A DNA stretch of 64,000 bases from DATAZK01 sp963731205 (GTDB taxonomy: Bacteria > Actinomycetota > Actinomycetes > Frankiales > Frankiaceae). How positions within the stretch are numbered: the stretch's first letter is position 1; every line of letters begins with the position of its first letter. Below are positions 43,405-52,219 of the stretch, in pieces. The DNA lies in contig CAVSUJ010000002.1 of NCBI GenBank assembly GCA_963731205.1, positions 2,232,001 through 2,296,000 of the forward strand, written 5' to 3'. Below the pieces are notes generated by a model. That model had not been told where the DNA came from, searched no databases, and was given only the letters and a program-made list of their open reading frames with translations. Both the position numbers and the translations under genes were made by a program.

Positions 43405-44661
43405 TCAGCCCGCCCCGAGGCGCTCGAGGCGCGGCGCGGCGACGTCGCGGCCATCGATGCGTACCCGGGCCTCGAGGTCGACCAGGCCGCCGGCGCGGGT
43501 GCCGGGAGAGGTGACGTAGAAGGTCTGCGGCGGCGTCTCACCGAGCACGAGATCCCCGCCCGCATTGCGCAGGCCGACCGTCACCGTGTAACCGCCGGCG
43601 AGCAGCCGCATCTGCAGGTCGATGTCGACCTCCAGGGCCCGCCCCGGCCCGTATCGGCGAAGGGTGCCGGGGCGGCCCCCCGGGAAGGTGTGGGTCCAGT
43701 ACGCGGGCGCCATCCCGCCGACGGGTGTGACGAGGACGCCGACGAGCGGATCGTCGACAGGGTCGGCGAATTCGGCGTTCAGGTGCAGCGTGAGTTGCTC
43801 GCCGGTGGCGAACGACTGCGCCGGGGTGCCGGTCTCGTCTAGCAGCTGCAGATCGAGTTCGGCCCCGCCGATGAACGTGTGGCCTTCCTGCAGCTGATGG
43901 TCGCCGGAGACGGTCGCTCGCGACTCCTCCTGCATCACCGCGTGGAAGGTGGCGAGCGCGTCTTCGGTGGCGCCGTCGAACATCTTGCGGCCCCGGCTGA
44001 GCACGATCGTGCGGGGGGCGATCTGGTCGAGCGAGTGCAGGTTGTGCGTGACGACGACGATGGTGGTGCCGCGGGACTGGACCTCGCGCATGCGTTCCAT
44101 GCACTTGAGCTGAAAGGCGATGTCGCCGACCGCGAGGATCTCGTCGACGAGCAGGATCTGCGGATCGGTGTGGATCGCCACCGAGAAGCCGAGCCGCAGG
44201 AACATCCCGGAGGAGTAGTACTTGACCGGCATGTCGATGGCATCGCCGATCTCGGAGAAATCAACGATGGCGTCATAGCGGGCACGCAGCTGACGCTCGT
44301 CCATCCCGAGCAGCCGGCCGTTGACGAACACGTTCTCCCGGCCGGTGAGCTCGGGATGGAAGCCGACGCCGACGCCGATGAGCGGCGCGATCGAACCGGC
44401 GACGCGCAGCTGTCCGGTGCTCGGTGCGGAAACCCCGGACAGCAGGCGTAGCAAGGTGGTCTTGCCGGATCCGTTGCGGCCGATCACGCCGACCGTCTCG
44501 CCGCGCCTGATTTCCAGGTCGAGGTCGCGAAGCGCCCACGTCTCGGTGCGGCGCGGCATCCAGCGCCACGGCTGCACGAGCCGTTTGAGGAGGACGTCAC
44601 CGCCGCCGTGCGTCGCCTGGGCGTAGCGCTTGCCCACCTGGTGCAGCGAGATCGCGTTCAC
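43405..44661 (-). CDS. Polysaccharide ABC exporter ATP-binding protein (Wzt-like) with C-terminal sugar-binding-type domain
   Basis: A 418-aa protein. The NBD (about 1-245) has GVIGRNGSGKTTLLRLLSGV (Walker A), YYSSGMFLRLGFSVAIH (signature region with SSGM as in Wzt/TagH) and ILLVDEILAVGD (Walker B). The extra C-terminal domain (about 265-415) is a beta-sandwich of the Wzt carbohydrate-binding type (GEQLTLHLNAEFADPVDDPL), which in O-antigen systems recognises the capped chain end. It starts at GTG 44661, overlapping the permease stop (GTGA). Confidence 0.9.
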   Translation of the reverse strand: MNAISLHQVGKRYAQATHGGGDVLLKRLVQPWRWMPRRTETWALRDLDLEIRRGETVGVIGRNGSGKTTLLRLLSGVSAPSTGQLRVAGSIAPLIGVGVGFHPELTGRENVFVNGRLLGMDERQLRARYDAIVDFSEIGDAIDMPVKYYSSGMFLRLGFSVAIHTDPQILLVDEILAVGDIAFQLKCMERMREVQSRGTTIVVVTHNLHSLDQIAPRTIVLSRGRKMFDGATEDALATFHAVMQEESRATVSGDHQLQEGHTFIGGAELDLQLLDETGTPAQSFATGEQLTLHLNAEFADPVDDPLVGVLVTPVGGMAPAYWTHTFPGGRPGTLRRYGPGRALEVDIDLQMRLLAGGYTVTVGLRNAGGDLVLGETPPQTFYVTSPGTRAGGLVDLEARVRIDGRDVAAPRLERLGAG

Positions 44662-45485
44662 AACCGGTCCACCGCGACGCGCTCGTGACGGCGATAGGCG
44701 AGCAGCGCCGTCGCCGTGAGGAGCGCGATCCAGCATGCCGTCGCGACCAGCGCGCGACCAATGCCTTCGGCGTTTCCGTATACGGCAAAGCGGGTCAGCT
44801 GCACGACGCCCGTGCTCGGGTTGACCAGCACCAGCGCGCGCAGGACGCCGTGGGTGAAGGACAGCGGATAGATGACGGGCGTCGCGTAGAACAGCACCAG
44901 CAGCAGCGCGCTCACCAGATACCGGACGTCGCGAAAGTAGACGTGCAGCAGCGCGCAGACCGCGTTCAGCACGGTCACCAGGAGATAGCCGAGCAGCATC
45001 GCGACGGGCAGCAGCAGCAGGCTGGCGCGGAAGGCGACACCCGTCGCCGCCATCAGCACGAGGATCACGGCGCTGCCGATGACGTAGCCGACGAGGTTGG
45101 CGGTCGGGGCGACAGCAGGAAGCAGCAGCCGCGGGAAGTAGACGCGGGACGCGATCGCCGAGCTGTCGACGATCGAGGTGGACCCGAGGCTCCACGACGT
45201 CGAGAGGTAGGCCCAGGCTGTCATCCCGGCGAGCACGAAGACCGCGTAGGAGGGCGTATCGGTGTGCACGCGTACGACATGGGTGAAGACGACCGCCAGC
45301 ACGGCGCCCTGCAGCAGTGGCAGGAACACGCTCCACAGCAAACCCAGCGCAGCGCTTCGGTATCGGGCGACGTAATCCTGCTTGGCGAGCATGGGCAAAA
45401 GGCGCCACGACCGGGCGACGCCGCGAAGCAGCTCGCCGACCGGGGTGCTCTCACCGGAGAGCTCCAGGACCGCGCTGGCCGACAC
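44658..45485 (-). CDS. Polysaccharide ABC exporter permease (Wzm-like)
   Basis: A 275-aa protein with six predicted TM helices. The N-terminal amphipathic segment and first loop (LLPMLAKQDYVARYRSAALG, LLWSVFLPLLQGAVLAVVFT) match ABC-2 polysaccharide/teichoic-acid exporter permeases. The start is taken at GTG 45485, just after GGAAGGG; the frame is open further upstream, into the promoter region shared with the divergent gene at 45559. It pairs with the ATPase directly downstream to export an undecaprenyl-linked glycan. It is the first gene of the nine-gene minus-strand operon. Confidence 0.88.
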   Translation of the reverse strand: MSASAVLELSGESTPVGELLRGVARSWRLLPMLAKQDYVARYRSAALGLLWSVFLPLLQGAVLAVVFTHVVRVHTDTPSYAVFVLAGMTAWAYLSTSWSLGSTSIVDSSAIASRVYFPRLLLPAVAPTANLVGYVIGSAVILVLMAATGVAFRASLLLLPVAMLLGYLLVTVLNAVCALLHVYFRDVRYLVSALLLVLFYATPVIYPLSFTHGVLRALVLVNPSTGVVQLTRFAVYGNAEGIGRALVATACWIALLTATALLAYRRHERVAVDRL

Positions 45486-45558
45486 GCCCTTCCAACGAGG
45501 CGTCGCCGGTTTGGTCGCGGGCGATTGGCAACCCCGATCCGCGGCTACATTTCCCGGC

Positions 45559-47721
45559 ATGCACCGGCCGGTCGTGCTCCATGTCGTACGCGAGTGGCTG
45601 CGCCCGTCGGAAACCTTCGTGGCCGAGACCATCCGGTCGACCACCGCGACCCGGGCAGCGATCGCCTACCAGCAGCGTTTGGGGCATCCGGCGGCGGACT
45701 CGGCTGCGGCGATCGCGACGCTTCGGCAGCTGCGCGCACCCTGGAACAGCCGGGCCGGACGCATGGAGCTGGCGGCGTTTGCGGGCCTGCAACGAGCCGC
45801 GGTCATCCATGCCCACTTCGGCCAGCCGGCGAGCATGGCTCAGCGGGTCGCGCGTCGGCTGGGCAAGCCTTTTGCGGTCTCCCTGCACGGCTACGACGTG
45901 CTGGTCGAGGGAGCGCAGGACCCCGCGATGCTCGACGCGATCCGGGCGGCCGCGCTGGTCGTCGTGCCGAGCACGTTCCTGGCCGGTGCGGTCGCCGATC
46001 TTGCCGTCCCGGACGACGTCATCCGGGTCATCCCGAGCGGGCTTGACCTGGCGCAGCTGCCCTTCGCCGAACGCGTCGCACCCGCCCCGGAGACGCCGAT
46101 ACGGGTCACCTTCGCCGGGCGTTTCGTGGCGAAGAAGGGGGTGCTCGACGCGGCGGAAGCCATGGCGATGGCGGCGGCCGGAGACGCAACAGGGCGCGCG
46201 ATCCGGGGCCGTTTCGTCGGATTCGGGGACCTGGAAGACGCGCTCCGGCGCCGGCTGGACGAGCTCGTCGCGGCGTCGCACGGACGCTTCTGCGCCGAGG
46301 TCGTCGACGGTCGGCCGGCGGGTGCCGTACGTGCCGTATTGGCCGACACCGACGTGCTGCTCACCGCCAGCCGCATCACCGCTGATGGCGATGCCGAGAC
46401 GCTCGGCCTGGTCAACCTCGAAGCGCAGGCGATGGGCGTGCCCGTCGTCGCCGCGGCATCGGGCGGCGTGCCGGAGGCGGTGAGCCCGCACGCCGGTGTG
46501 CTCGTCGAGACGGGTGACCGCCCGGCGCAGGCGCTTGCCGCGGGACTGCTGAGCGTGCTCCAACGTCCCGAGTCGTGGGCCGAGCTGGGCCGCGCCGGAC
46601 GTCGCCACGTTGCTCGAGGGTTCGAACTCGGCGCCCGTACCGCCGATCTCGAGGAGCAGTGGCTCGCACTCGCGCATACCGGACGGGCCGCACCGCCCCG
46701 CGGGCCAGCGGCGGCAGGGGAGCGCGTCTCGGTGGTCATGGTGACGCGCGATCGGTGCGAGCTCGTCGCCCGCGCTCTCGACGCGCTGGCCGCCCAGACC
46801 CGTCCCGCTGAGGAGGTGCTCGTCGTCGACAACGGGTCGAGCGACGGGACGGGCCAGCTGCTCGCCGAGCGGGCGGCTGCCCAGCACCCGGCGGGTTTGA
46901 GGCTGGTAGCGGCGCCCGCCGGCCTGTCGGTCGCCGAGGCCAGAAATGCAGCAGTAGCAGCCTCTTCCGGGGATGTGATCGCCTTCACCGACGACGACTG
47001 CCGCCCGCGCCCGCAATGGCTGGAAGCCCTGCTCGCCGGATTCGCCGGCAGCGTCGGGCTGGTGCAGGGACGCACCATCGCCGACCCGTCGCTCGAGCTG
47101 CGGCCACTCTCGCGTACCCAATGGACACCGGCGGAATTCGGGTTGTACGAGACCTGCAACATCGCCTACCGGCGCGAGGCCCTGGACGCCGGCGGACCCG
47201 CCGCGCCGCAGGGGCCGTTCGACCTCGGCTTCGCCGATCAGATCAGCGGCCTGCTCGGACGCTGGTTCGGGCGCTACCCGTTCGGGGAGGACACCGAGCT
47301 CGGCTGGCGGGTGAAGCGCGCCGGAGCCGACTCGCGTTTCGCCGTGCACGCCGTCGTCGAGCACCACGTCTTCCCGCCCGACCCCGCGCTGCAGATCCGC
47401 CGCGGCATCCTGGCGGCCGGGTTCCCGCTGGTGGTCCAGCGCGTGCCGGAGCTGCGGGAGGTCTTCCTCTGGCATCGCTACCTCCTCGGCTCGCAGCGGC
47501 TGCGCGTCTGGGCCGCGCTCGCCGGGCTCGGCCTTGCCGCGGCGACGCGCAAACCGGCGCCCGGAGTGCTCGCGCTGCCGTATGCGTGGCGCCTCGTGCA
47601 GCCGCACCGCCGCGGGCGCAAACCGCGCCTGCGAGCCGCCCCCGTCGTCGCCGCGAAGGACCTGGTCGAGACGGCTTCGCTGGTGTACGGCAGCCTGCGG
47701 GCCCGCCGGTTGGTGCTCTAG
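45559..47721 (+). CDS. Bifunctional GT4-GT2 glycosyltransferase fusion
   Basis: A 720-aa protein. Residues about 1-375 are a GT4 enzyme: REWLRPSETFVAETIRSTTA, AHFGQPASMAQRVARRLGKP, VTFAGRFVAKKGVLDAAEAM and DAETLGLVNLEAQAMGVPVV. Residues about 392-720 are a GT2 enzyme: VSVVMVTRDRCELVARALDA, VIAFTDDDCRPRPQWLEALL, YETCNIAYRREAL and FGEDTELGWRVKRAG. The join is a short Pro/Ala-rich linker (APPRGPAAAGE). The fusion implies two consecutive sugar additions by one polypeptide. It starts at ATG 45559, divergent from the Wzm-like gene with 73 nt between. Confidence 0.87.
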   Translation: MHRPVVLHVVREWLRPSETFVAETIRSTTATRAAIAYQQRLGHPAADSAAAIATLRQLRAPWNSRAGRMELAAFAGLQRAAVIHAHFGQPASMAQRVARRLGKPFAVSLHGYDVLVEGAQDPAMLDAIRAAALVVVPSTFLAGAVADLAVPDDVIRVIPSGLDLAQLPFAERVAPAPETPIRVTFAGRFVAKKGVLDAAEAMAMAAAGDATGRAIRGRFVGFGDLEDALRRRLDELVAASHGRFCAEVVDGRPAGAVRAVLADTDVLLTASRITADGDAETLGLVNLEAQAMGVPVVAAASGGVPEAVSPHAGVLVETGDRPAQALAAGLLSVLQRPESWAELGRAGRRHVARGFELGARTADLEEQWLALAHTGRAAPPRGPAAAGERVSVVMVTRDRCELVARALDALAAQTRPAEEVLVVDNGSSDGTGQLLAERAAAQHPAGLRLVAAPAGLSVAEARNAAVAASSGDVIAFTDDDCRPRPQWLEALLAGFAGSVGLVQGRTIADPSLELRPLSRTQWTPAEFGLYETCNIAYRREALDAGGPAAPQGPFDLGFADQISGLLGRWFGRYPFGEDTELGWRVKRAGADSRFAVHAVVEHHVFPPDPALQIRRGILAAGFPLVVQRVPELREVFLWHRYLLGSQRLRVWAALAGLGLAAATRKPAPGVLALPYAWRLVQPHRRGRKPRLRAAPVVAAKDLVETASLVYGSLRARRLVL

Positions 47722-47765
47722 CGTCACCTTGCGCGCGCGTGGTCGTTGACCGCCACGTGACCACC

Positions 47766-48473
47766 ATGGACGTGCGGCCTCCTGCAGGAAGTCCGGTGAG
47801 GCCGGGCGAGCCGGCGCAGGCGCCCGAGCCGGCGCGCCCGGGCCTGCCCAAGCTCCTGCGCGACGGCCGGCGCGACCCGTTTCTCGTCGTGACCGTGCTG
47901 CTGACGGCCGTGGTCGGGATCGCCGTGGGGGTGGTGGCGGCATCGCTCACGTCCAGCCGGGCACCGACGTATTCGAGTACGGCGAAACTGCTCATCAACC
48001 AGCCGCGGGCGCTCTCGCTGGCCGACAGCGACGGGGTCGTGCTGAAGCTCAGCCGGCTCCGGCTGAAGTACATCGGCCTGGTGGGGACGCCGGTCATCGA
48101 CAACCCGGTCGCGGCTGCGCTGAAACGCTCACCGGCCGAGCTCGGCGGCCTGCTCGACGCCATCGCACCGGCCCAGAACCTGAACATCAATGTCGTCGGC
48201 ATCAGCGCGAATCCCACGACGGCGCAGCAGCTTGCGCAGGCCGGGGCACAGCAGCTCGCGGCCTACGCAGCGCGCGAGCAGATCACCGACGCGATCCCGG
48301 CGAACGAGCGCTTCATCCTGACGATGATCGCCCCGGCCGATCCGGCGACCAAGGCCGCCGGCTCGCGATCGCGGCCCATCTTCGTCGGGTTCGGGGCCGG
48401 CGTCATCGCGGCTGCGGCGGTGGCCGGGGGGCTGTATGTGCAGCGTCGACGGCGCTACCCGACGGAAAGTTAA
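47766..48473 (+). CDS. Wzz/chain-length-determinant-like membrane protein
   Basis: A 235-aa protein with two TM helices: FLVVTVLLTAVVGIAVGVVA near residue 45 and IFVGFGAGVIAAAAVAGGLY near the C-terminus. They flank an extracytoplasmic region (YSSTAKLLINQPRALSLADS). This is the polysaccharide co-polymerase layout, without a fused tyrosine kinase. It starts at ATG 47766 or the in-frame GTG 47757, with no obvious Shine-Dalgarno for either. It lies 21 nt upstream of the polymerase-like gene, consistent with chain-length control. Confidence 0.7.
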   Translation: MDVRPPAGSPVRPGEPAQAPEPARPGLPKLLRDGRRDPFLVVTVLLTAVVGIAVGVVAASLTSSRAPTYSSTAKLLINQPRALSLADSDGVVLKLSRLRLKYIGLVGTPVIDNPVAAALKRSPAELGGLLDAIAPAQNLNINVVGISANPTTAQQLAQAGAQQLAAYAAREQITDAIPANERFILTMIAPADPATKAAGSRSRPIFVGFGAGVIAAAAVAGGLYVQRRRRYPTES

Positions 48474-48494
48474 AGAGGCCCGGGAGCCGACTCG

Positions 48495-50364
48495 ATGCCC
48501 GCACTGCTGCTGGCAGCCGCGACGTTCGCCGCGATGGCGGCCGTCGTCTGGATGCCGCTGCGCCGCGCGTTCATCATCACCGTCGGGGCCTTCCTGCTGG
48601 TCCCGTCGAGCCTGGTGCTGCCCAACCCGCTGACGCCCGCGCTGACCGTGACACGCCTGGTGCTGCTGGCATTCGTGGTCGGTCTGATCCGGCGCACCCG
48701 GCGCGGGGAGCTGGCGGCCGACGTCTGGCGTCCGGGCCTCGTGCACCTGCTGGCGGGTATCTACCTGTCGATCGCTCTCGTCGACGGCGTCGCCCTCGCA
48801 CCCGGCACGGTGAACTTCACCACCGCCGCGCTCGACTGGCTCGACGCCCTCGATCAGATGGTGTGCCTGCTCGCCGGGCTCGCGGTCTTCCGGCACCTGC
48901 GACGGACGGGCGAATCCCGCCTCGTCATGCGAGCGTTCGGCGCCGCGCTCATGGCGAGCGTGCTGATCGGGATCGGCGAGCACATCACCGGCGGCTCGTG
49001 GTCACAGCTGCTGTTCAGCGCGCAGAAGTCGCAGAAGTCTGTCGACGCGGCGCGCGACCTGATCTCGCGTGACGGCGAACGGCGGATCCGCGGCGCCGCG
49101 CAGTACGCGATCGAGTACGGCTGGGTCTGCGCGATGCTCATTCCCCCTTTGCTTGCGGGCCTTTTGCGCTGGGGCCGACGCCGCGCCTGGCTGGTGCTGC
49201 CTGCATTGGCGCTGGTCGTGCTGGCCATCTTCTGGTCGTTCACCCGCACCGCCCTGCCGGCCGCTGCACTGGGCATGGTCGTGCTCGGCATCGCGAGCCG
49301 GGACCGCCGGTTCGTCGCCGTCGCGGTCGGGACGCTTGCCCTCGGTGCCGTCGCGGTGGTGGTCGACCCGCACCTGCTGACGATGCTTTCGGCGAGTGCT
49401 GACCAGGGGTCGATCGACGTGCGTGCGCAGCGTCTCCCCGTGGTGTGGCAGGCGGTGTCGACCCGGCCGGTGACCGGGCTCGGCTACAGCGGGCTCGATT
49501 ATTACGGCGTCACGACCACCGACTCCTCCTGGCTGCTGCAATACGCCGAACTCGGTGTGCTCGGGCTCGGCGCGCTGATCGCGTTGTTCGGAACGGTGCT
49601 CGGACGTTGTGTGCGGGGCCTTGCCGCGCCCGACCGGGACACCCGGCTCACGTGTGCCGTCGCGGTCGCCTGCCTCGCCGTCGCCATCGCCGGCGGCTTC
49701 GCCTACGACTCGCTCTCGGTGCTGAGCACGGCCAGGCTGATCTGGCTGCTCGCCGCGGTCGGATTGGCTGCCGCGGAATCGGTGCCGCGCCGCCAGGCCG
49801 AACAGGTGGTGGCTTCCCGCTGGCTACGCGTGCCGGTCGCTTTCGCCGCTGCCGGTGCCACGGCGGCCGTCGCGAGCGTGGCGCTTGCGGTGTGGCCGCG
49901 TACCACCGTCGTCCATGCCCAGTTCGAGGCGCTGGCGGCCTCCGAAGAATCCGGCAACTACGACAACGTCGACGAGGGACGCCAGCTCATCTCGACGGCG
50001 TGCACCATCGTGCACGCGCTCCCTCATGCCGGGCTCGGCGTCGACTGCCGTGACGCCAACGCCGGCTGCAGGCGTGGCGCTGCTCACCGTGACGAGCGGG
50101 AATCGTCAGCGGGCGGCCAATTTCATCTACAACCTGACACCGCTGGTGCGCGGCCACGGGCTGCCCGAGTTCCGCTTCCTCGCGGTCGACACCCCGCTGG
50201 AGACGGCCCCCGCGTTGCTCGAGGCGGCGCCCGTCGTGGCTCCGATCGGCGTCGGCTCCTTCGTTCTCATGCTGCCGCTCTCGATCCCATTCGGTGTCCG
50301 GCGGCGATCCACGCATCACGACCCGGCACCCGTCCCGTCCCCACTCAGCAAGGCAGGCGTCTGA
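48495..50364 (+). CDS. O-antigen polymerase/ligase-like (Wzy/WaaL-type) membrane protein, +1 frameshift
   Basis: About 620 aa when corrected, with ten or more TM helices. The large periplasmic loop and RPVTGLGYSGLDYYGVTTTD then SSWLLQYAELGVLGLGALIA are characteristic of the O-antigen ligase/Wzy superfamily. An extra base near 50067 shifts the frame after GVDCRDANAG; the neighbouring frame continues GVALLTVTSGNRQRAANFIY and ends at 50364, 2 nt before the next ATG. Without correction the frame runs into the downstream GT2 gene and looks like one 959-aa protein. It would polymerise or ligate the lipid-linked glycan. Confidence 0.8.
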
Positions 50365-50366
50365 CA

Positions 50367-51374
50367 ATGAGCGCGACTTTTGCCGCCGAACCCGAGGCGC
50401 TGGAGCCCGGCGCCGATCCCGCCGGCTCCCCGCATGCCGGCATCAGCATCGTGGTCTGCTCGCGAAACCGCCCGGAAATGCTGGAACATTGCCTTGCCGC
50501 GATACGTGACGCGATGAGCCTGACCGACGAACTGGTGGTGGTCGATTCCGCCTCCCGCGACGGGGAGACCTGGCGGATCGCCGAGCGCTACACCGACCGC
50601 GTGCTGCGCTGCGGGCGCCCGGGGCTGTCGCGGGCGCGCAATGCCGGACTGCGGGCCGCCACCCGTTCGGTGGTCGCTTTCACCGACGACGACTGCCGGC
50701 CGGCGCTGGATTGGGCCCGCGCGCTCGGGCGGCGTTTCGCCGATCCCGAGGTGACTTTCGTGCTCGGACGGGTGCGCGCCGGACAGGCGCCGGCCGGCTC
50801 GGACGCCAGTGGCAACGCGAGCGTGCACGACGTCCCGGAGGCGCGCGTGATCGACGCAGCGGTGCCGTTGGAGACCGTCGGCCACGGGGCGAACATGGCT
50901 TTCCGGCGCGAGAAGCTCATAGCCATCAACGGTTTCGACGAGATGCTGGGGACCGGCAGCCGGCTGCGTGCCGGCGAGGACAAGGACGCCGTATGGCGGC
51001 TGCTCTCGAACGGCTGCACCGGGTACTACGAGCCTGCTGCGTGCGTCACCCACGTGCAGTGGCGCGGCCGTGCGGCCTCCGTGCGGCTCGCGTACGGCTA
51101 TGGGCAGGGTTGGGGAGCGCTGGCCGCCAAGGCGCGCCGGGCCGACCGTCCGGCGGGGGAGCAGCTGCTGCGCCGCGGCGTCGGCTCAGCGGGTCTCGGG
51201 CAGGCCTGGCGTGACCTGCGGGCCGGATATCAGACCGGCGTGCTGGTCAGCGGATCGTGGACCGCCGGTGTGATGGTCGGCGCGTGGCGGGGGCGCCGCA
51301 TGCCGGTGCGCGACGGACGCTACGTCTCCTCGCCCATCCACACCGACCTCAGCGCCAGCCTGCCGTATCCGTAA
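50367..51374 (+). CDS. GT2 family glycosyltransferase (GYGxG paralogue A)
   Basis: A 335-aa protein starting at ATG 50367. Motifs are ISIVVCSRNRPEMLEHCLAA, SVVAFTDDDCRPALDWARAL (DxD), GHGANMAFRREKL and LRAGEDKDAVWRLLSNG. The C-terminal element RLAYGYGQGWGALAAKARR is shared with the GT2s at 51320 and 56622. As written the frame is continuous with the frameshifted upstream polymerase, but it is a separate gene. Its last 55 nt overlap the 3' end of the convergent GT2 gene. Confidence 0.87.
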   Translation: MSATFAAEPEALEPGADPAGSPHAGISIVVCSRNRPEMLEHCLAAIRDAMSLTDELVVVDSASRDGETWRIAERYTDRVLRCGRPGLSRARNAGLRAATRSVVAFTDDDCRPALDWARALGRRFADPEVTFVLGRVRAGQAPAGSDASGNASVHDVPEARVIDAAVPLETVGHGANMAFRREKLIAINGFDEMLGTGSRLRAGEDKDAVWRLLSNGCTGYYEPAACVTHVQWRGRAASVRLAYGYGQGWGALAAKARRADRPAGEQLLRRGVGSAGLGQAWRDLRAGYQTGVLVSGSWTAGVMVGAWRGRRMPVRDGRYVSSPIHTDLSASLPYP

Positions 51375-52219
51375 CCCACCGCCGTCCCTACGGTGCGCAC
51401 CGCCGTGGTGAGCGCGCCGAACTCGTAGCCGGCGCGCAGATCACGCGCGGCGCTGGCCGCACCGTCGTGCCACAACAGGTGGCGACGCCGTTCCCGGGAG
51501 CGTTGGCGATCGAGTCCCTTCAGCAAGGCGATGCGCGCGCCCTGACCCTTTCCGTAGCCCCAGTCCAGGCGCACCAGCGCGCCGCGGGGGCGCCATTGCT
51601 CATGCAGCACAAGGGCTTTCGGCTGATACCGGCCGGCGGCCCCGGCGTGCAGCAAGCGGTCGAAGAGTGCCAGATCCTCGGCGGCTTCAGCCCAGGTACC
51701 GGGCCCGAGACGCTCGTCGAACCCGCCGACGCGCTCGAGCAGGTCACGCGTCACCAGCAGGTTGTTGCTGGCACCGAACGGCTCCTGGCTCGTCGCGTCG
51801 AGCGCGGCGGGTTCGATATCGGTCTTCACCGCGACCGGCCGGTCGACAGGTGCGGGTGCCTCGACCCGTCCGGTGACGAATCCTGCTTCGGGGTGACTGG
51901 ACAGCGCATCGAGCCAGCCAGGCTGAGGACGGCAGTCGTCGTCGGTGAAAGCGATGTGGGCATTCCGGGCGGCGCGCCACCCCGCGTTGCGGGCGCGGGA
52001 GGTGCCGGGAGCATCGAGACGCAGGACGCGGGCCGCCGATGCCGCCGCGACCGTCGCCGTCTCTGCGGTGGTGCTGGCGGAATCGACCACGATCAGCTCG
52101 TCGCACGGACGCAGCACGGCGGTGACGGAGGCAAGGCAGGCGCGTAGCTGCTGGGGCCTGTTGCGCGTCGCGACCACAACGCTGACGGGGATGCTGACGG
52201 GGATGCTGACGGGGGTCAT
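51320..52219 (-). CDS. GT2 family glycosyltransferase (GYGxG paralogue B)
   Basis: A 299-aa protein. The N-terminus MTPVSIPVSIPVSVVVATRN contains a small repeat before the first strand. Other motifs are HIAFTDDDCRPQPGWLDALS (DxD), FGASNNLLVTRDLLERVGG, AAEDLALFDRLLHAGA and LDWGYGKGQGARIALLKG. It is paralogous to the genes at 50367 and 56622. The ATG at 52219 overlaps the upstream GT2 stop (ATGA). Its 3' end overlaps the opposing gene by 55 nt. Confidence 0.87.
   Translation of the reverse strand: MTPVSIPVSIPVSVVVATRNRPQQLRACLASVTAVLRPCDELIVVDSASTTAETATVAAASAARVLRLDAPGTSRARNAGWRAARNAHIAFTDDDCRPQPGWLDALSSHPEAGFVTGRVEAPAPVDRPVAVKTDIEPAALDATSQEPFGASNNLLVTRDLLERVGGFDERLGPGTWAEAAEDLALFDRLLHAGAAGRYQPKALVLHEQWRPRGALVRLDWGYGKGQGARIALLKGLDRQRSRERRRHLLWHDGAASAARDLRAGYEFGALTTAVRTVGTAVGYGYGRLALRSVWMGEET
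52181..52216 (-). repeat. 12-bp tandem repeat, three units, at the GT2 N-terminus
   Basis: GCTGACGGGGAT twice, then GCTGACGGGGGT. On the minus strand it encodes the PVSI repeats at the start of the GT2 at 51320. Confidence 0.75.

Noticed and set aside
45451..47943. Minus-strand open frame of 830 codons opposite the GT4-GT2 fusion
   Set aside because: Low-complexity Arg/Gly/Asp-rich translation without motifs; the plus strand encodes two recognisable glycosyltransferase domains.
48495..51374. A single 959-aa polymerase-glycosyltransferase fusion
   Set aside because: The apparent fusion arises from a +1 shift near 50067. The polymerase naturally ends at 50364 in the next frame and the GT2 has its own ATG at 50367.
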